The translations under genes and the position numbers were made by a program. Positions 34,108-43,431 of a stretch of DNA of 64,000 nt are shown here, in pieces. The notes under the pieces are model-generated. The model was not told the origin of the DNA and did no database searches. It saw only the letters and a program-made list of their open reading frames with translations. The stretch's first letter is position 1, and every line of letters begins with the position of its first letter. This DNA comes from Pandoraea eparura (GTDB lineage: Bacteria > Pseudomonadota > Gammaproteobacteria > Burkholderiales > Burkholderiaceae), in contig NZ_CABPSH010000006.1 of NCBI RefSeq assembly GCF_902459725.1, positions 62,001-126,000 of the forward strand. The letters are read 5' to 3'.

Positions 34108-34392
34108 ATGCTCTTTCTCATCCTTCTCGACTATCTGCGCCCCCTGTCCGAAGTGGACGTTCACATGGACGACCATCGCGCCTTTCTGAATCGCCATTAC
34201 GCGGCGGGGCACTTCTTGCTCTCGGGCAGGAAGGCGCCGCGAACCGGTGGCGTGATTCTCGCCAGAGCCAACGCGCTTGACGAAGTCTCGCAATGGATTT
34301 CCGAAGACCCCTTCCATCAGGCCGGGGTCGCCAGCTACCAAATCATTGCCTGGGAACCGACGATGGCCGCTCCGGGCATGCCCGACTTCTGA
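34108..34392 (+). CDS. YciI-like protein
   Basis: 94 residues, the usual size of the YciI (dimeric alpha-beta barrel) family. The conserved His in DDHRAFLNRHYAAGHFLLSG and the region DPFHQAGVASYQIIAWEP are present. YciI proteins are poorly characterised; the fold resembles muconolactone isomerases and EthD-like proteins. Its place just after the quinone oxidoreductase, with a GAGGATC ribosome site, suggests one operon. Confidence 0.85.
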   Translation: MLFLILLDYLRPLSEVDVHMDDHRAFLNRHYAAGHFLLSGRKAPRTGGVILARANALDEVSQWISEDPFHQAGVASYQIIAWEPTMAAPGMPDF

Positions 34393-34698
34393 GCGTAGCT
34401 TTGCCGAGCGCCAAAGGCACTGTCGTCGCCGGTCAAGCCATTGGCGGCGACGGTCAGTCATCGGGGGATGATGGCAACAGACAATCGAGAGATTTCTCGT
34501 GCGATGGAAAGGCAATTATTGAGGCACGTTTCAACCCTGAGCGCGCGGAACCACAAAAAATCTCGCCGATCGGTCTGCCGGCGACGAAGTGCGTTATCTC
34601 GAGGATGGGGTGCGGGGATCCTGCTCGACGGGTGGTGGAAATTCGCTCGAAGGAACGGGAACTAGACAAGTAGATTAGTTGGATAAGAGGAAATTGAA
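34393..34698 (+). other. Intergenic region, no gene seen
   Basis: 306 bases between the YciI-like gene and the SDR gene. Short open frames here overlap one another, have no family signature and look accidental. A promoter for the SDR gene is expected but I cannot point to clear hexamers. Confidence 0.45.
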
Positions 34699-35442
34699 AT
34701 GAACAGCACTCAGAAACCAGTTGCGGTTATCACCGGCGGCGGTACGGGTATCGGTCGGGCCACAAGCGAGAAACTGGCAGCAGCGGGATGCGCGGTGGTG
34801 ATCATCTATTCGCGCAGCGACGCAGAAGCCAACGACACCGTGAACGCCATTCGCGCGAGAGGCCAGGACGCCATCGCCATCCAAACCGATGTTGCGGACG
34901 ACGGCCAGGTACGGCGCACGATGGCCGAAGTCGTCGACTCTTTCGGTAACATCACCTATCTCATCAACAATGCCGGCATCACCCGACAGTTGCCATTCGC
35001 TGACCTGGAGGCAGTTGCCGATGACGTTTGGGACGATCTCTTCGCGGTCAACGTGAAAGGCGCATTCAACTGTAGCCGGGCGGCAGCACCGCACCTGCGC
35101 GCAGTGCCAGGTAGTGCCATTGTCAATGTAGGCAGCATAGCCGGAGAAACCGGTTATGGCTCGTCGCTTCCCTATGCCGTTTCCAAGGCAGCCCTGCACG
35201 GCATGACCAAATCCCTGGCACGGGCACTGGCGCCGGAAATCCGTGTCAATTGCATTGCACCCGGCGCTGTCGAAACCCGTTGGTGGTCCGGCAATGAAGC
35301 CAAGATGCGCCAACTCTCGGGCAACCTTCCGCTTCAGCGCATCTCGACACCGGAGGATATTGCAGAGACCATCTCCCTGCTGCTCACGTCCCGCTCATTG
35401 ACCGGCCAGATCATCAGGGCCGAGAACGGGCAAACACTTTGA
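34699..35442 (+). CDS. SDR-family oxidoreductase
   Basis: 247 residues of the classical short-chain dehydrogenase/reductase type. Cofactor loop TGGGTGIG (residues ~13-20), NNAG in ITYLINNAGITRQ, catalytic Ser in VNVGSIAGETG and YAVSK (Y-x3-K). IAPGAVETRWW follows. It is close to 3-oxoacyl-ACP reductase FabG-like enzymes in pattern, but the substrate is unknown. The first glycine motif TGGGTGIG suggests NADP(H) or NAD(H). Separate by 306 bases from the QOR-YciI pair. Confidence 0.9.
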   Translation: MNSTQKPVAVITGGGTGIGRATSEKLAAAGCAVVIIYSRSDAEANDTVNAIRARGQDAIAIQTDVADDGQVRRTMAEVVDSFGNITYLINNAGITRQLPFADLEAVADDVWDDLFAVNVKGAFNCSRAAAPHLRAVPGSAIVNVGSIAGETGYGSSLPYAVSKAALHGMTKSLARALAPEIRVNCIAPGAVETRWWSGNEAKMRQLSGNLPLQRISTPEDIAETISLLLTSRSLTGQIIRAENGQTL

Positions 35443-36363
35443 AGGTCAGGCGTGAAACGGCATGCTGAAGTGGTGAAGCGAATGGAATGTGCTGCACACT
35501 TCACCGTCTTGAGAAATGTCGCTTTGCCTCATCCCCTATGCCATGACGGTGGAACGAGCGCTTACCTAAGTTAATTTCTACCGACGGCACCTTTTGCTTG
35601 ATTGCCTCCAGAATGAAAGCACCCTGCCGCGATAACCGTGTGTAGGGTGCGGGCATCTCCTTGAGCTCAGCGAAGATGGATCCTGGCGGGGCCGCAAGCC
35701 ATCTCGAAGGAGGATTCAATCGAGTAGCGTCATTGCCTCGTCCTCGGCGTTCTGCTTGAGTGCAGCGCCAGCGCCGAAGTAGGCGGCGTCGCGCTGGTGA
35801 TCGTCGCTGGCCACTCGGCAATGATTGTCGAGAACGTTTTCGTCGATGACTTCGCCCATGGCGGCGTCTGCCGTATAGCCGGCAGCGCTCGCGGCGAGTC
35901 CGGGAAACATCGTGCCTGCGAGGCATCGGACACGGAGCCTATGGGGCCGGCGATCACCCCCACCGTTGCGCCCGAGTCGGCACCTGATGGCGTCATGGTC
36001 ACGCCCGTCATTACCCTGACGAGCGTGCCAAAGGTGCCACCACCTTACGGACCTGATTGCGCCATTCAACGTGGTCAGCGCCGCGACGCGAACACAGTCG
36101 AGGATTCGTAGGCGAGGGCGATTCAGCATATGGGACACCGGCAAAGGCATCCGTCCGACTGCAGCAGTTGCTCCACGCGTTGTGACTAATCACGAGCGGC
36201 TATGGGCGCGCCGTTCAAGGCTGAGTGAGCCAAGAAGCGGGACGAAGTACGTTGCAAGCGTAAATGCTCCCGCAACCGGTCGTGAGAACTGGCATTCGCC
36301 AGGAGACCGCAACACGATTGCGAGAGCCTCTCCCGGCGAATTCGCCTGTTAAACACTGTCGAG
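35443..36363 (-). other. 921-base region without a supported gene
   Basis: Between the convergent SDR and aldehyde dehydrogenase genes. Several overlapping open frames exist (for instance minus strand 36150-35716 and 35926-35501). None shows a known motif, and the protein-like part appears to shift between minus-strand frames, which could be a decayed gene. I cannot assign a family. Confidence 0.4.
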
Positions 36364-37863
36364 CTATCGTCGAATGAAGGGGTTGGGGACGTCGAGGTCC
36401 GTGGAGATCATGACGCATTTCGTCTCAAGATATTCCTTGATCGTTTCAACGCCGGATTCGCGGCCGATGCCTGACTGCTTGTAGCCGCCAAATGGTGACG
36501 TGAAGCTCGTAGCGCGGTAGTTGTTCACCCAAACCGTGCCGGCCTTCAACCGGTCGGTCATGACCATCGCGCGGTGCAGGCTGCGTGTCCACACGCCAGC
36601 AGCAAGACCATAGGCAACGTCGTTGCCGATCCGGATGGCATCCTCTTCGTCATCGAACGGAATCACTGCGAGCACCGGTCCAAACACCTCCTCCTGTGCG
36701 ATGCGCATGTCGTTGGTCACATCGGTGAAGATGGTCGGCTCCACAAACTGGCCTGCGCCCAAGTCCGAGCGTGCGCGCCCACCCAGCACACAGGTCGCAC
36801 CTTCCAGCTTGGCGCTTTCGATGCATGCCATGATGCGTTCGAACTGGGGGCGCGTGGCAATCGGTCCGATTTGTGTATCCATCTTCGACGGATCACCGAT
36901 CTTCGCCTGCCCCACAAAGTCGATGAGTCGCTGTACGAAGGCCTCCTGGATACTGCGCTGCACCAGCAGCCGCGACCCCGCCATGCACGTCTGGCCGGAC
37001 GCAGCGAACACGCCGGAAACCACTCCCTTCACCGCCTGATCGAGATCTGCATCGTCGAAAACAACGTTCGGCGACTTACCGCCGAGTTCGAGCGTCACCG
37101 TCTTCAGCCCGCGCGCCGCAAGTTCGTAAATCTTCCGACCAGCCCCCCCGCCGCCGGTGAAACCAACGTGTGCCACCAGCGGATGCGTGACGAGCGGTTC
37201 GCCAACCTCCTGACCGAAGCCCGTCACGACATTGACTACGCCGTCAGGAAAGCCCGCCTGCTTGATAAGGCGCGCAAACTCGATCATGGATGCGGAAGTG
37301 AATTCGGATGGCTTGATGACCGCAGTGCATCCCGCCGCCAGCGCCGGTGCGAGCTTCCAACTCGTCAGAGCAAGTGGCGAATTCCACGGCGTGATGATCC
37401 CAACCACCCCCTTCGCCTCGTACTTCGTATACGCAAATACGCCTTTCTTGTCGGTTGGGATGACAGCGCCCTGAACCTTATCGGCGAGTCCTGCGTAGTA
37501 ATGGTAATAGTCGCCCAGATAGCGCACCTGGCCCGTCACTTCGGCCGCCAGCTTGCCGTTGTCTCGCATCTCGATCGCGGCGAGATGCGGCGCATTTTCG
37601 ATGATGAGATCTGCGAGACGCCGCAGCAATGCGCCTCTCTGGGTCGCGGTGAGCGATGCCCAAGCCGCGCCGTTTAGCGCCGCATGTGCCGCAGTCACGG
37701 CGGCGTCTACGTCGTGTGCATCGCTGCGGGCGATCTCGGCCCAGACTTTTCCGTCGTAAGGGTTCTCCGTAGGGAAATACTTCCCGGTCGATGGCGCGAT
37801 CTCCTGCCCGCCAATGAAGTTGCCATAGCGCGGGAGATCGGTTTCGCGGAGCTGTTGATCCAT
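36364..37863 (-). CDS. NAD(P)-dependent aldehyde dehydrogenase
   Basis: 499 residues, normal for the ALDH superfamily. Catalytic E259 (VTLELGGKSPN) and C293 (ASGQTCMAGSR), the cofactor-binding PWNSPLALTSWKLAPALAAG and C-terminal SFTSPFGGYKQSGIGRESG are all present. It oxidises an aldehyde to the acid; related enzymes are called betaine-, hydroxymuconic- or aminobutyraldehyde dehydrogenases, and I cannot choose. It is divergent from the TcuA-like gene across a 187-base region with two inverted repeats, so it may share control with that gene set. Confidence 0.92.
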   Translation of the reverse strand: MDQQLRETDLPRYGNFIGGQEIAPSTGKYFPTENPYDGKVWAEIARSDAHDVDAAVTAAHAALNGAAWASLTATQRGALLRRLADLIIENAPHLAAIEMRDNGKLAAEVTGQVRYLGDYYHYYAGLADKVQGAVIPTDKKGVFAYTKYEAKGVVGIITPWNSPLALTSWKLAPALAAGCTAVIKPSEFTSASMIEFARLIKQAGFPDGVVNVVTGFGQEVGEPLVTHPLVAHVGFTGGGGAGRKIYELAARGLKTVTLELGGKSPNVVFDDADLDQAVKGVVSGVFAASGQTCMAGSRLLVQRSIQEAFVQRLIDFVGQAKIGDPSKMDTQIGPIATRPQFERIMACIESAKLEGATCVLGGRARSDLGAGQFVEPTIFTDVTNDMRIAQEEVFGPVLAVIPFDDEEDAIRIGNDVAYGLAAGVWTRSLHRAMVMTDRLKAGTVWVNNYRATSFTSPFGGYKQSGIGRESGVETIKEYLETKCVMISTDLDVPNPFIRR

Positions 37864-37908
37864 GGTGATGTCTCCAATCGGACTTGCGAAAATCAGATAT
37901 AAATTCTG

Positions 37909-37923
37909 TAGGGTGAAACCCTA
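37909..37923 (+). promoter_or_regulatory. Inverted repeat TAGGGT-GAA-ACCCTA
   Basis: Perfect 6-base half sites around a 3-base centre, in the divergent region between the aldehyde dehydrogenase and FAD dehydrogenase genes. A candidate operator for a dimeric regulator; it differs in sequence from the AGAAC type nearby. Confidence 0.5.
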
Positions 37924-37946
37924 TGGAATAATTCGTTGCGTTAAAC

Positions 37947-37959
37947 AGAACGCAGTTCT
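37947..37959 (+). promoter_or_regulatory. Inverted repeat AGAAC-GCA-GTTCT, candidate IclR operator
   Basis: Perfect 5-base half sites with a 3-base centre, 37 bases from the centre of the TAGGGT repeat. The same half sites recur at 44958-44970 before the CoA-transferase gene, suggesting one regulator for both, most simply the IclR protein encoded at 44187. Confidence 0.62.
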
Positions 37960-38050
37960 ATTATTTGTCAAAAGCCGCCGGGTTGCAAGGAGAGATCACA
38001 GCCTGAGACTGCGGCCGGTTCGTGAAGGTCTCAATGTTCTGGAGGAGATG

Positions 38051-39511
38051 ATGGCGAAGGTAAGCAATGTCGACGTTCTCGTGGTTGGCCACGGCGTCGC
38101 AGGGTTGTCGGCAGCGGTGTCCGCCGCGCAGGCCGGTGCTGCGGTGGCGGTGCTGGAGCGTGCACCTTTCGAGGACTTCGGCGGAAACAGTCGCTGGACC
38201 GAAGCGTACATGCGTATGAAGAATGACAGCGAGGTCAGCGATGATTTCGAGAGTCACTTCGCTGAGAACGCAGGGGCGAATCCGGATCCGATGATTCTCT
38301 CCGAGGCGGTATCCGAGTATTCGCACTGGCCATCGATCGTCAAGGCACATGGCTTCCCCGACCCCGAATTGATCTCGTTCTTCGCCGCCGAGGCCCCCTC
38401 CGCGCTTGCATGGCTCAAGCAGTTCGGCTGCCGATTCGAACCCATGCCCATTTACCTGCTCACCCAGAACACGACGCGCATCGCATCGGTGGGAGGCGGT
38501 CTCGCGATTCTCGAGGCGCTGCTCAAGCAAGCCCGGGCGTTGGGCGTCGAATTCCATTACAACACCACTGCCAAGGCATTGCTGCAAGACGGCGACGGCT
38601 GCGTGACCGGCGTGCGTGCGGTGTCCACCGAGGCTGGCGCGTTGACGTTCCACGCGCGAAACGTCGTGCTTGCCTCTGGCGGATACCAAGGCAATCCGGA
38701 AATGCTGACGCAGTATCTCGGTCCGAAAGCGAGCAACATTCGTCCAGTCGCGCGCGGTGGGTATTACAACAAGGGCGAGTGCATTCGCATGGCGCTCGAT
38801 CTCGGTGCCGCCCCCGCAGGGGAATTCGGTTCGTACCACGCGGAACCGGTCGACCCGCGCTCAGCGATGGCCGAAGCCGTCGTCTTTATCTATCCCTACG
38901 GCGTGCTGATCAATCGCAATGGCAGCCGGTTTGTCGACGAAGCACCGGGTACGGTCGACGCCCACTACGACAATATCACCCGTGCGATCGGCGAGCAGCC
39001 CGGTGGCGTGGCGTACGTGATCTTCGACAGCAAGGTCAATGACATTCCGCGCTGGCAAACCAGCATTCGCAGCGACCAGCCCGCCATTCAGGCCGATTCG
39101 CTGCCGGAACTCGCGCGGAAGCTGGGACTTCCGGTTGACGCCTTCATCTCGACCATCGACGCCTACAACGCGGCCTGTCCCGCACCGGACGCGTTCGATG
39201 GCGGCATGACGCTGGACGGGCTCAGCACCAAGGGCGTCTGGCCGGCCAAGTCGAATCACGCGCGCACCATCGAAGCCGGGCCATTTTCTGCCTATCCCAT
39301 CATTTCGGCGAACTGTTTCACCTTCGGTGGGTTGAAGGTGGATACGCAGGCGCGTGTGCTCGATACCGACGGGCGTGCCATTCCGGGGCTGCTCGCTGCG
39401 GGCGAGACGGTCGGTATCTACCACCAGGTGTACACGGGATCGACTTCCGTGCTGCGCGGCATCGTGTTCGGCCGCCGTGCGGGGAAGACGGCAGCGCTAG
39501 AGCGCGCCTGA
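38051..39511 (+). CDS. FAD-dependent dehydrogenase, TcuA / fumarate-reductase flavoprotein type
   Basis: 486 residues. N-terminal FAD loop VVGHGVAGLSAAVSAAQAG, then FEDFGGNSRWTEAYMRM, a pattern like tricarballylate dehydrogenase TcuA, and the C-terminal FAD region GLLAAGETVGIYHQVYTGS. RFVDEAPGT and RGIVFGRRAG also fit the succinate-dehydrogenase/fumarate-reductase/KstD flavoprotein superfamily. TcuA oxidises tricarballylate to cis-aconitate. Start: GGAGGAG is followed by ATGATG; the second ATG gives better spacing. It leads a gene run with an ABC transporter, aconitase and ETF. No tcuB-like gene is nearby, so ETF could be the electron acceptor. Substrate assignment is inference. Confidence 0.8.
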   Translation: MAKVSNVDVLVVGHGVAGLSAAVSAAQAGAAVAVLERAPFEDFGGNSRWTEAYMRMKNDSEVSDDFESHFAENAGANPDPMILSEAVSEYSHWPSIVKAHGFPDPELISFFAAEAPSALAWLKQFGCRFEPMPIYLLTQNTTRIASVGGGLAILEALLKQARALGVEFHYNTTAKALLQDGDGCVTGVRAVSTEAGALTFHARNVVLASGGYQGNPEMLTQYLGPKASNIRPVARGGYYNKGECIRMALDLGAAPAGEFGSYHAEPVDPRSAMAEAVVFIYPYGVLINRNGSRFVDEAPGTVDAHYDNITRAIGEQPGGVAYVIFDSKVNDIPRWQTSIRSDQPAIQADSLPELARKLGLPVDAFISTIDAYNAACPAPDAFDGGMTLDGLSTKGVWPAKSNHARTIEAGPFSAYPIISANCFTFGGLKVDTQARVLDTDGRAIPGLLAAGETVGIYHQVYTGSTSVLRGIVFGRRAGKTAALERA

Positions 39512-39552
39512 AACGACAACCGTGTTAAACGAGTGAAGCGAGGAGACAACTC

Positions 39553-40758
39553 ATGAAACGTCGCGATTTTCTTCGATTGAGCGCCGCCGCCGGATTGGCA
39601 GGCGGGTTCGGTGTGGCCGACATCCAACGGGCGCTTGCCGCCGACGGCTTGGATCTTTACATGCTCAGCGCGTTCTCCGGCCCATTTGCCGCAAACGGCA
39701 AGTTTGGTGAAATGGGAGGCCGCCTCGCGGTCAAGAGCCTGTCGCCATCGATGGGCCGCAGCGTTGCTTATCACACCATCGACACGCAGGGGAATACCGG
39801 TACGGCAGTGCGCAAGATTCAAGAGGCGATCAACCAGAAGCAGGGACGCCTGTTCCTGGGGGGGGCGCTGTCGAGCGAGGCGCTCGCCGTCAGCCGTGAA
39901 ATCGAGCACGCCGGCGGTGTCTATATCACCTATGTCGGCGCCGACGAAATCACCGGATCGGCGTGCAACCGCGCGACGTTCCGCTGGGCCGTGCCAACCT
40001 ACGGCGCCATTCGCCAGACCGTCGCGCCGGTGGCCGACATGCTCCCCAAGGCAAAGCGCTGGTACACCATAACCCCGCAATACGTGTTTGGCGAAGGGTT
40101 ACTCAACAACGCCAAGGACGTGTTCCGGGAAAAGGGTATCGAACACGTGGGCAACAGCTATCACTCGTTGCAAGACAAAGAGTTTTCAGGCTATCTGACC
40201 AACGCGGCGGCTTCCAATGCGGACGTCCTGTTGATCCTGAACTTCAGTCAGCAAAGCATCGATACCCTCAGGCAGGCGGTCAGCTTCGGCCTCAAGAAGA
40301 AGATGAAAATCGTCGTTGCATGGTCGGCTGGCCTCGACCAGTTTGCCACGCTCGGTCCCGATATCTGTGAAGACGTTTTCTTCGGCGTGCAGTACTGGCA
40401 CGGCCACGATGCGCCAGCCAACCGGGCCTTCGTCGCGCTCAATCGTGAAGTCAATCGTGCGACTCCCACCTATTTCACTGCTGCGGACTTCGCTGTCACG
40501 AGCATGATGCTCGACGCGGTGCGCCGCGCGAACACGACCGATCCGAAGCGCGTGGCGCAGACGCTTGAATCGATGAAATGGGCGGGCATCACCGGCGATG
40601 AAGAAATGCGCGCGTTCGATCATCAAGTGTCGAAGAACTATTTTCTGATGCGAGGCAAGGCCAAGGCGAAGATGCGCGATGCCGACGATTTCGCCGAAGT
40701 CGTGTCGTTCGGAAAGTCGTTCCCAAGCCAGGGACAGTCGCAGTGCAAGCTTGCCTGA
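39553..40758 (+). CDS. ABC transporter substrate-binding protein (branched-chain amino acid type), Tat-exported
   Basis: 401 residues. It begins with a twin-arginine signal (KRRDFLRLSAAAGLAGG, cut likely after ALAA near residue 30). The mature part is a periplasmic-binding protein of the LivJ/amide-urea family: DLYMLSAFSGPFAANGKFGE, LFLGGALSSEALAVSREIE, DVLLILNFSQQSIDTLRQA, and TYFTAADFAVTSMMLDAV. These proteins feed HAAT transporters, many of which carry aromatic or organic acids rather than amino acids. The gene follows the FAD dehydrogenase by 41 bases and precedes the permeases across a hairpin. Confidence 0.9.
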   Translation: MKRRDFLRLSAAAGLAGGFGVADIQRALAADGLDLYMLSAFSGPFAANGKFGEMGGRLAVKSLSPSMGRSVAYHTIDTQGNTGTAVRKIQEAINQKQGRLFLGGALSSEALAVSREIEHAGGVYITYVGADEITGSACNRATFRWAVPTYGAIRQTVAPVADMLPKAKRWYTITPQYVFGEGLLNNAKDVFREKGIEHVGNSYHSLQDKEFSGYLTNAAASNADVLLILNFSQQSIDTLRQAVSFGLKKKMKIVVAWSAGLDQFATLGPDICEDVFFGVQYWHGHDAPANRAFVALNREVNRATPTYFTAADFAVTSMMLDAVRRANTTDPKRVAQTLESMKWAGITGDEEMRAFDHQVSKNYFLMRGKAKAKMRDADDFAEVVSFGKSFPSQGQSQCKLA

Positions 40759-40780
40759 AGACATTTTCATAATCTGACGA

Positions 40781-40811
40781 CGGCGCCATTGGTCAACTGC
40801 CATGGGCGCCG
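40781..40811 (+). repeat. Hairpin between binding-protein and permease genes
   Basis: CGGCGCC (40781-40787) pairs with GGCGCCG (40805-40811), with a further TGG/CCA pairing inside. No T run follows. Such hairpins often protect the upstream mRNA and raise the level of the binding protein over the permeases. Confidence 0.5.
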
Positions 40812-40838
40812 CCGGCAAACCCGATTCAGGTGCAAGTC

Positions 40839-41696
40839 ATGGGCATCTATCTGTTTCAGATCATCAACGGCATCGGTCTGGGGATGATCTACTTTCTCGT
40901 TGCAGTCGGACTGAGCATCACCCTCGGGTTGCTTGGATTCGTCAACTTCGCACACGGCATGTTCTATCTGCTGGGCGCATATCTGACGTTTCAGATCGTT
41001 TCGTGGGGCGGCAGCTTTTGGGCGGCGGCGGTGGCTGCTCCGCTGGTGGTCGCCGTGCTCGCATTCACGCTTGAACGTGCGATTCTCGTCCGAACGTACA
41101 AGTTGCCGCACAAGTACCAGATCGTCGCGACACTCGGCATCGTATTGATTGCGCAAGAGGCAGTCGTGATGCTGTGGGGACCCCTCGGCAACGGCGTGTC
41201 CGTGCCGGATTCGCTGGGCGGCGTCGTCTCGCTTGGCAACTTTCAATATCCGCTCTACCGCGTGTTCGTCGTGGCCGTTGCTGCGGTGCTCGCGATTGCG
41301 CTTTGGTTGCTGCTCGAGCGAACGACGTTCGGCGCCCTAGTTCGCGCCGGCAGTGAATCTTCAGAAATGGTGAAGCTGCTTGGCGTCGATGTCCGAACAC
41401 TGACCAGCTTGACGTTTGCGCTCGGCGGCATGATCGCCGCGGTCGCGGGCGTACTGATTGCCCCGATACGCGGCGCCGACCCAAGCATGAGCGGCGAGGC
41501 CCTGGGGATTGCCTTCGTGGTTGTCATCATTGGCGGCATGGGGAGTTTTACGGGGTCGATTGTTGCCGGCATTTTGGTGGGGGTCGTTCAAAGTGTGATG
41601 AGCACCCTCTGGTCGGAGGGGGCCCAACTGATGGTGTACGTCGTCATGACACTGGTATTGATCGCCGCGCCGCGCGGCATTCTGGGGAGAGCGTGA
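40839..41696 (+). CDS. Branched-chain-type ABC transporter permease (LivH-like)
   Basis: 285 residues, about eight hydrophobic segments. Family pattern ITLGLLGFVNFAHGMFYLLG and the cytoplasmic EAA-like region GALVRAGSESSEMVKLLGVD are present, with the end GIVAGILVGVVQSVM in split form. ATG 40839 was taken rather than GTG 40830, spacing 8 bases from an AGG. Its stop overlaps the start of the next permease (TGATG), a sign of coupled translation. Confidence 0.92.
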   Translation: MGIYLFQIINGIGLGMIYFLVAVGLSITLGLLGFVNFAHGMFYLLGAYLTFQIVSWGGSFWAAAVAAPLVVAVLAFTLERAILVRTYKLPHKYQIVATLGIVLIAQEAVVMLWGPLGNGVSVPDSLGGVVSLGNFQYPLYRVFVVAVAAVLAIALWLLLERTTFGALVRAGSESSEMVKLLGVDVRTLTSLTFALGGMIAAVAGVLIAPIRGADPSMSGEALGIAFVVVIIGGMGSFTGSIVAGILVGVVQSVMSTLWSEGAQLMVYVVMTLVLIAAPRGILGRA

Positions 41697-42685
41697 TGAG
41701 CCGGATCATGAATTTCGCGTCGCCCGTGCTGTTTCCTCTCGCGATCGCGATTGTCTTGCCGTTCGTCGTGTCGTCTCCGACGCTGGCGGGCTCCGTGCTG
41801 GTGTATGCGGTGGCGGCGATGGCCTGCAACCTGCTTCTCGGCTATGGCGGACTGTTGTCCTTTTGTCAGGGCACGTTCTTCGGATTGGGCGGATATCTGT
41901 TTGGACTCGCGCTGCTGCGGGGGCATTGTGGGATTCTCACCGCGCTCGTCGTCGCAATCGTGGGGTGCGGCCTTATCGCCGGACTAATTGGCGCTGTAGC
42001 CATCCGGCGCAAAGGGCTGTATTTCGTGATGCTGACGCTGGCTTTCGCACAGCTTTTCTATTTCATCGCGTATTCGCTGCCCGCGTTGACGGGCGGCGAC
42101 AACGGGATGGAGGGTCTGCCTCGATTGCCAACGTTGCTGCCGTTCCTGAAAGGCCTGCCAGTGGCCGACGGCGTCGCGCTTTACATCCTGATCGCTATCG
42201 CATTCATCGCGGCGTATGGCCTGCTGCTTCGCGTGATTGGCTCGCCGTTCGGTTCCGTCCTGATCGCGATTCGCGAGAATGAACATCGCGTCGGGCCGCT
42301 TGGCTATAACGTTCGGCACTACAAGACGCTCGCATTTGTTCTGTCAGGTGCCCTGACGGGGCTCGCCGGCGCCATCGATGGCCTGTTGCTCGGCATGGTG
42401 CCGCTCTCAAATATCGACATCGGCACGAGTCAGAACATTCTGATCGCTGCCATTCTCGGCGGAGCGGGCTCGCTGAGCGGCTCGGTGTTCGGCGCAGCCG
42501 CGCTCGTGGTAGCGAGTGACTTTCTTTCGGACCTCTGGCCGCGGTGGCAGATGGTGCTCGGCGTACTTCTGGTCTTACTCGTCATTTTCGCGCCGGATGG
42601 CTTGTCGGGGCTCTGGCGGCGCCTTGTTTCGCGCGTGCGGCGCCAAACTTATGATCGAAAGGACAAGCAATGGACTACATTCTAG
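41696..42685 (+). CDS. Branched-chain-type ABC transporter permease (LivM-like)
   Basis: 329 residues, about nine hydrophobic segments. LivM marks: AMACNLLLGYGGLLSFCQGT, FGLGGYLFGL, RRKGLYFVMLTLAFAQ, and IRENEHRVGPLGYNV before the last membrane part, with ILIAAILGGAGSLSGSVFGA. It forms the channel with the LivH-like protein. ATG 41696 overlaps the preceding stop codon; it also overlaps the ATPase gene by 16 bases at its end. Confidence 0.93.
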   Translation: MSRIMNFASPVLFPLAIAIVLPFVVSSPTLAGSVLVYAVAAMACNLLLGYGGLLSFCQGTFFGLGGYLFGLALLRGHCGILTALVVAIVGCGLIAGLIGAVAIRRKGLYFVMLTLAFAQLFYFIAYSLPALTGGDNGMEGLPRLPTLLPFLKGLPVADGVALYILIAIAFIAAYGLLLRVIGSPFGSVLIAIRENEHRVGPLGYNVRHYKTLAFVLSGALTGLAGAIDGLLLGMVPLSNIDIGTSQNILIAAILGGAGSLSGSVFGAAALVVASDFLSDLWPRWQMVLGVLLVLLVIFAPDGLSGLWRRLVSRVRRQTYDRKDKQWTTF

Positions 42686-43431
42686 AAGCGCAATCCGTTG
42701 GGGTGCGATTTGGGAACTTCGTCGCCAACAAGAACGTCGATCTGCGTGTGAAGCGCAACTCGATCCACGCGCTGATCGGCCCGAACGGGGCGGGCAAGAC
42801 CACGTTCTTCAATGCCCTGTCGGGCCGCATCGAGACATCGTCAGGCCGGGTCATGTTCGACGGCTGCGACGTGACCCGCGTGCCCGTACATCGCAGATTG
42901 CATTCAGGCATGGCGCGCTGTTTTCAGATAACGAATCTGTTTCCCGGGCTGACGACGCGAGAAAATCTGCGGCTTGCCGCGCAAGGCCTGCGTTCGGTGC
43001 GTGCGCTCGACTTCTTTTCGAAACGCGAGCGCGATACGCAGGCCTCCGAGATGGCGGAATACCTCATCGAACGATTGGCGCTGCGAGCAGAGGCCGAGCG
43101 CCGCGTTGGCGAGCTGTCGCATGGGCGGCAGCGCATCATTGAAGTCGCGATGAGCATGGCCGGCCGGCCGAAATTGCTGCTTCTCGACGAGCCGACGTCC
43201 GGCATGGGTGTCGACGATCTGCCTGTAATGCGCGCGCTGCTCAAAGATTTGAGCCGTGACCACACGGTGGTGTATGTGGAGCACAACATGCATCTGGTCA
43301 TGACGCTTTCGGATCGGATCACTGTCCTCTTCGAGGGACAGGTGCTCACCGAAGGCACGCCAGACGAAATCAGACGTGACGAGCGCGTTCGGCGCGTATA
43401 CCTGGGGGAGCGACATCATGTTGCGGGTTGA
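42670..43431 (+). CDS. ABC transporter ATP-binding protein (LivG-like)
   Basis: 253 residues. Walker A GPNGAGKTT, Q-loop near ARCFQITNLFPGLTTRENL, signature LSHGRQR (a LivG-type variant of LSGGQ), Walker B KLLLLDEPTSGMG and the H-loop VYVEHNMHLV. It overlaps livM-like by 16 bases and the next ATPase by 14, so all four are tightly coupled. Confidence 0.94.
   Translation: MDYILEAQSVGVRFGNFVANKNVDLRVKRNSIHALIGPNGAGKTTFFNALSGRIETSSGRVMFDGCDVTRVPVHRRLHSGMARCFQITNLFPGLTTRENLRLAAQGLRSVRALDFFSKRERDTQASEMAEYLIERLALRAEAERRVGELSHGRQRIIEVAMSMAGRPKLLLLDEPTSGMGVDDLPVMRALLKDLSRDHTVVYVEHNMHLVMTLSDRITVLFEGQVLTEGTPDEIRRDERVRRVYLGERHHVAG

Noticed and set aside
35716-36150. 144-codon minus-strand open frame in the large gap
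   Set aside because: No recognisable family, competing frames on both strands; noted only as a possible decayed gene.
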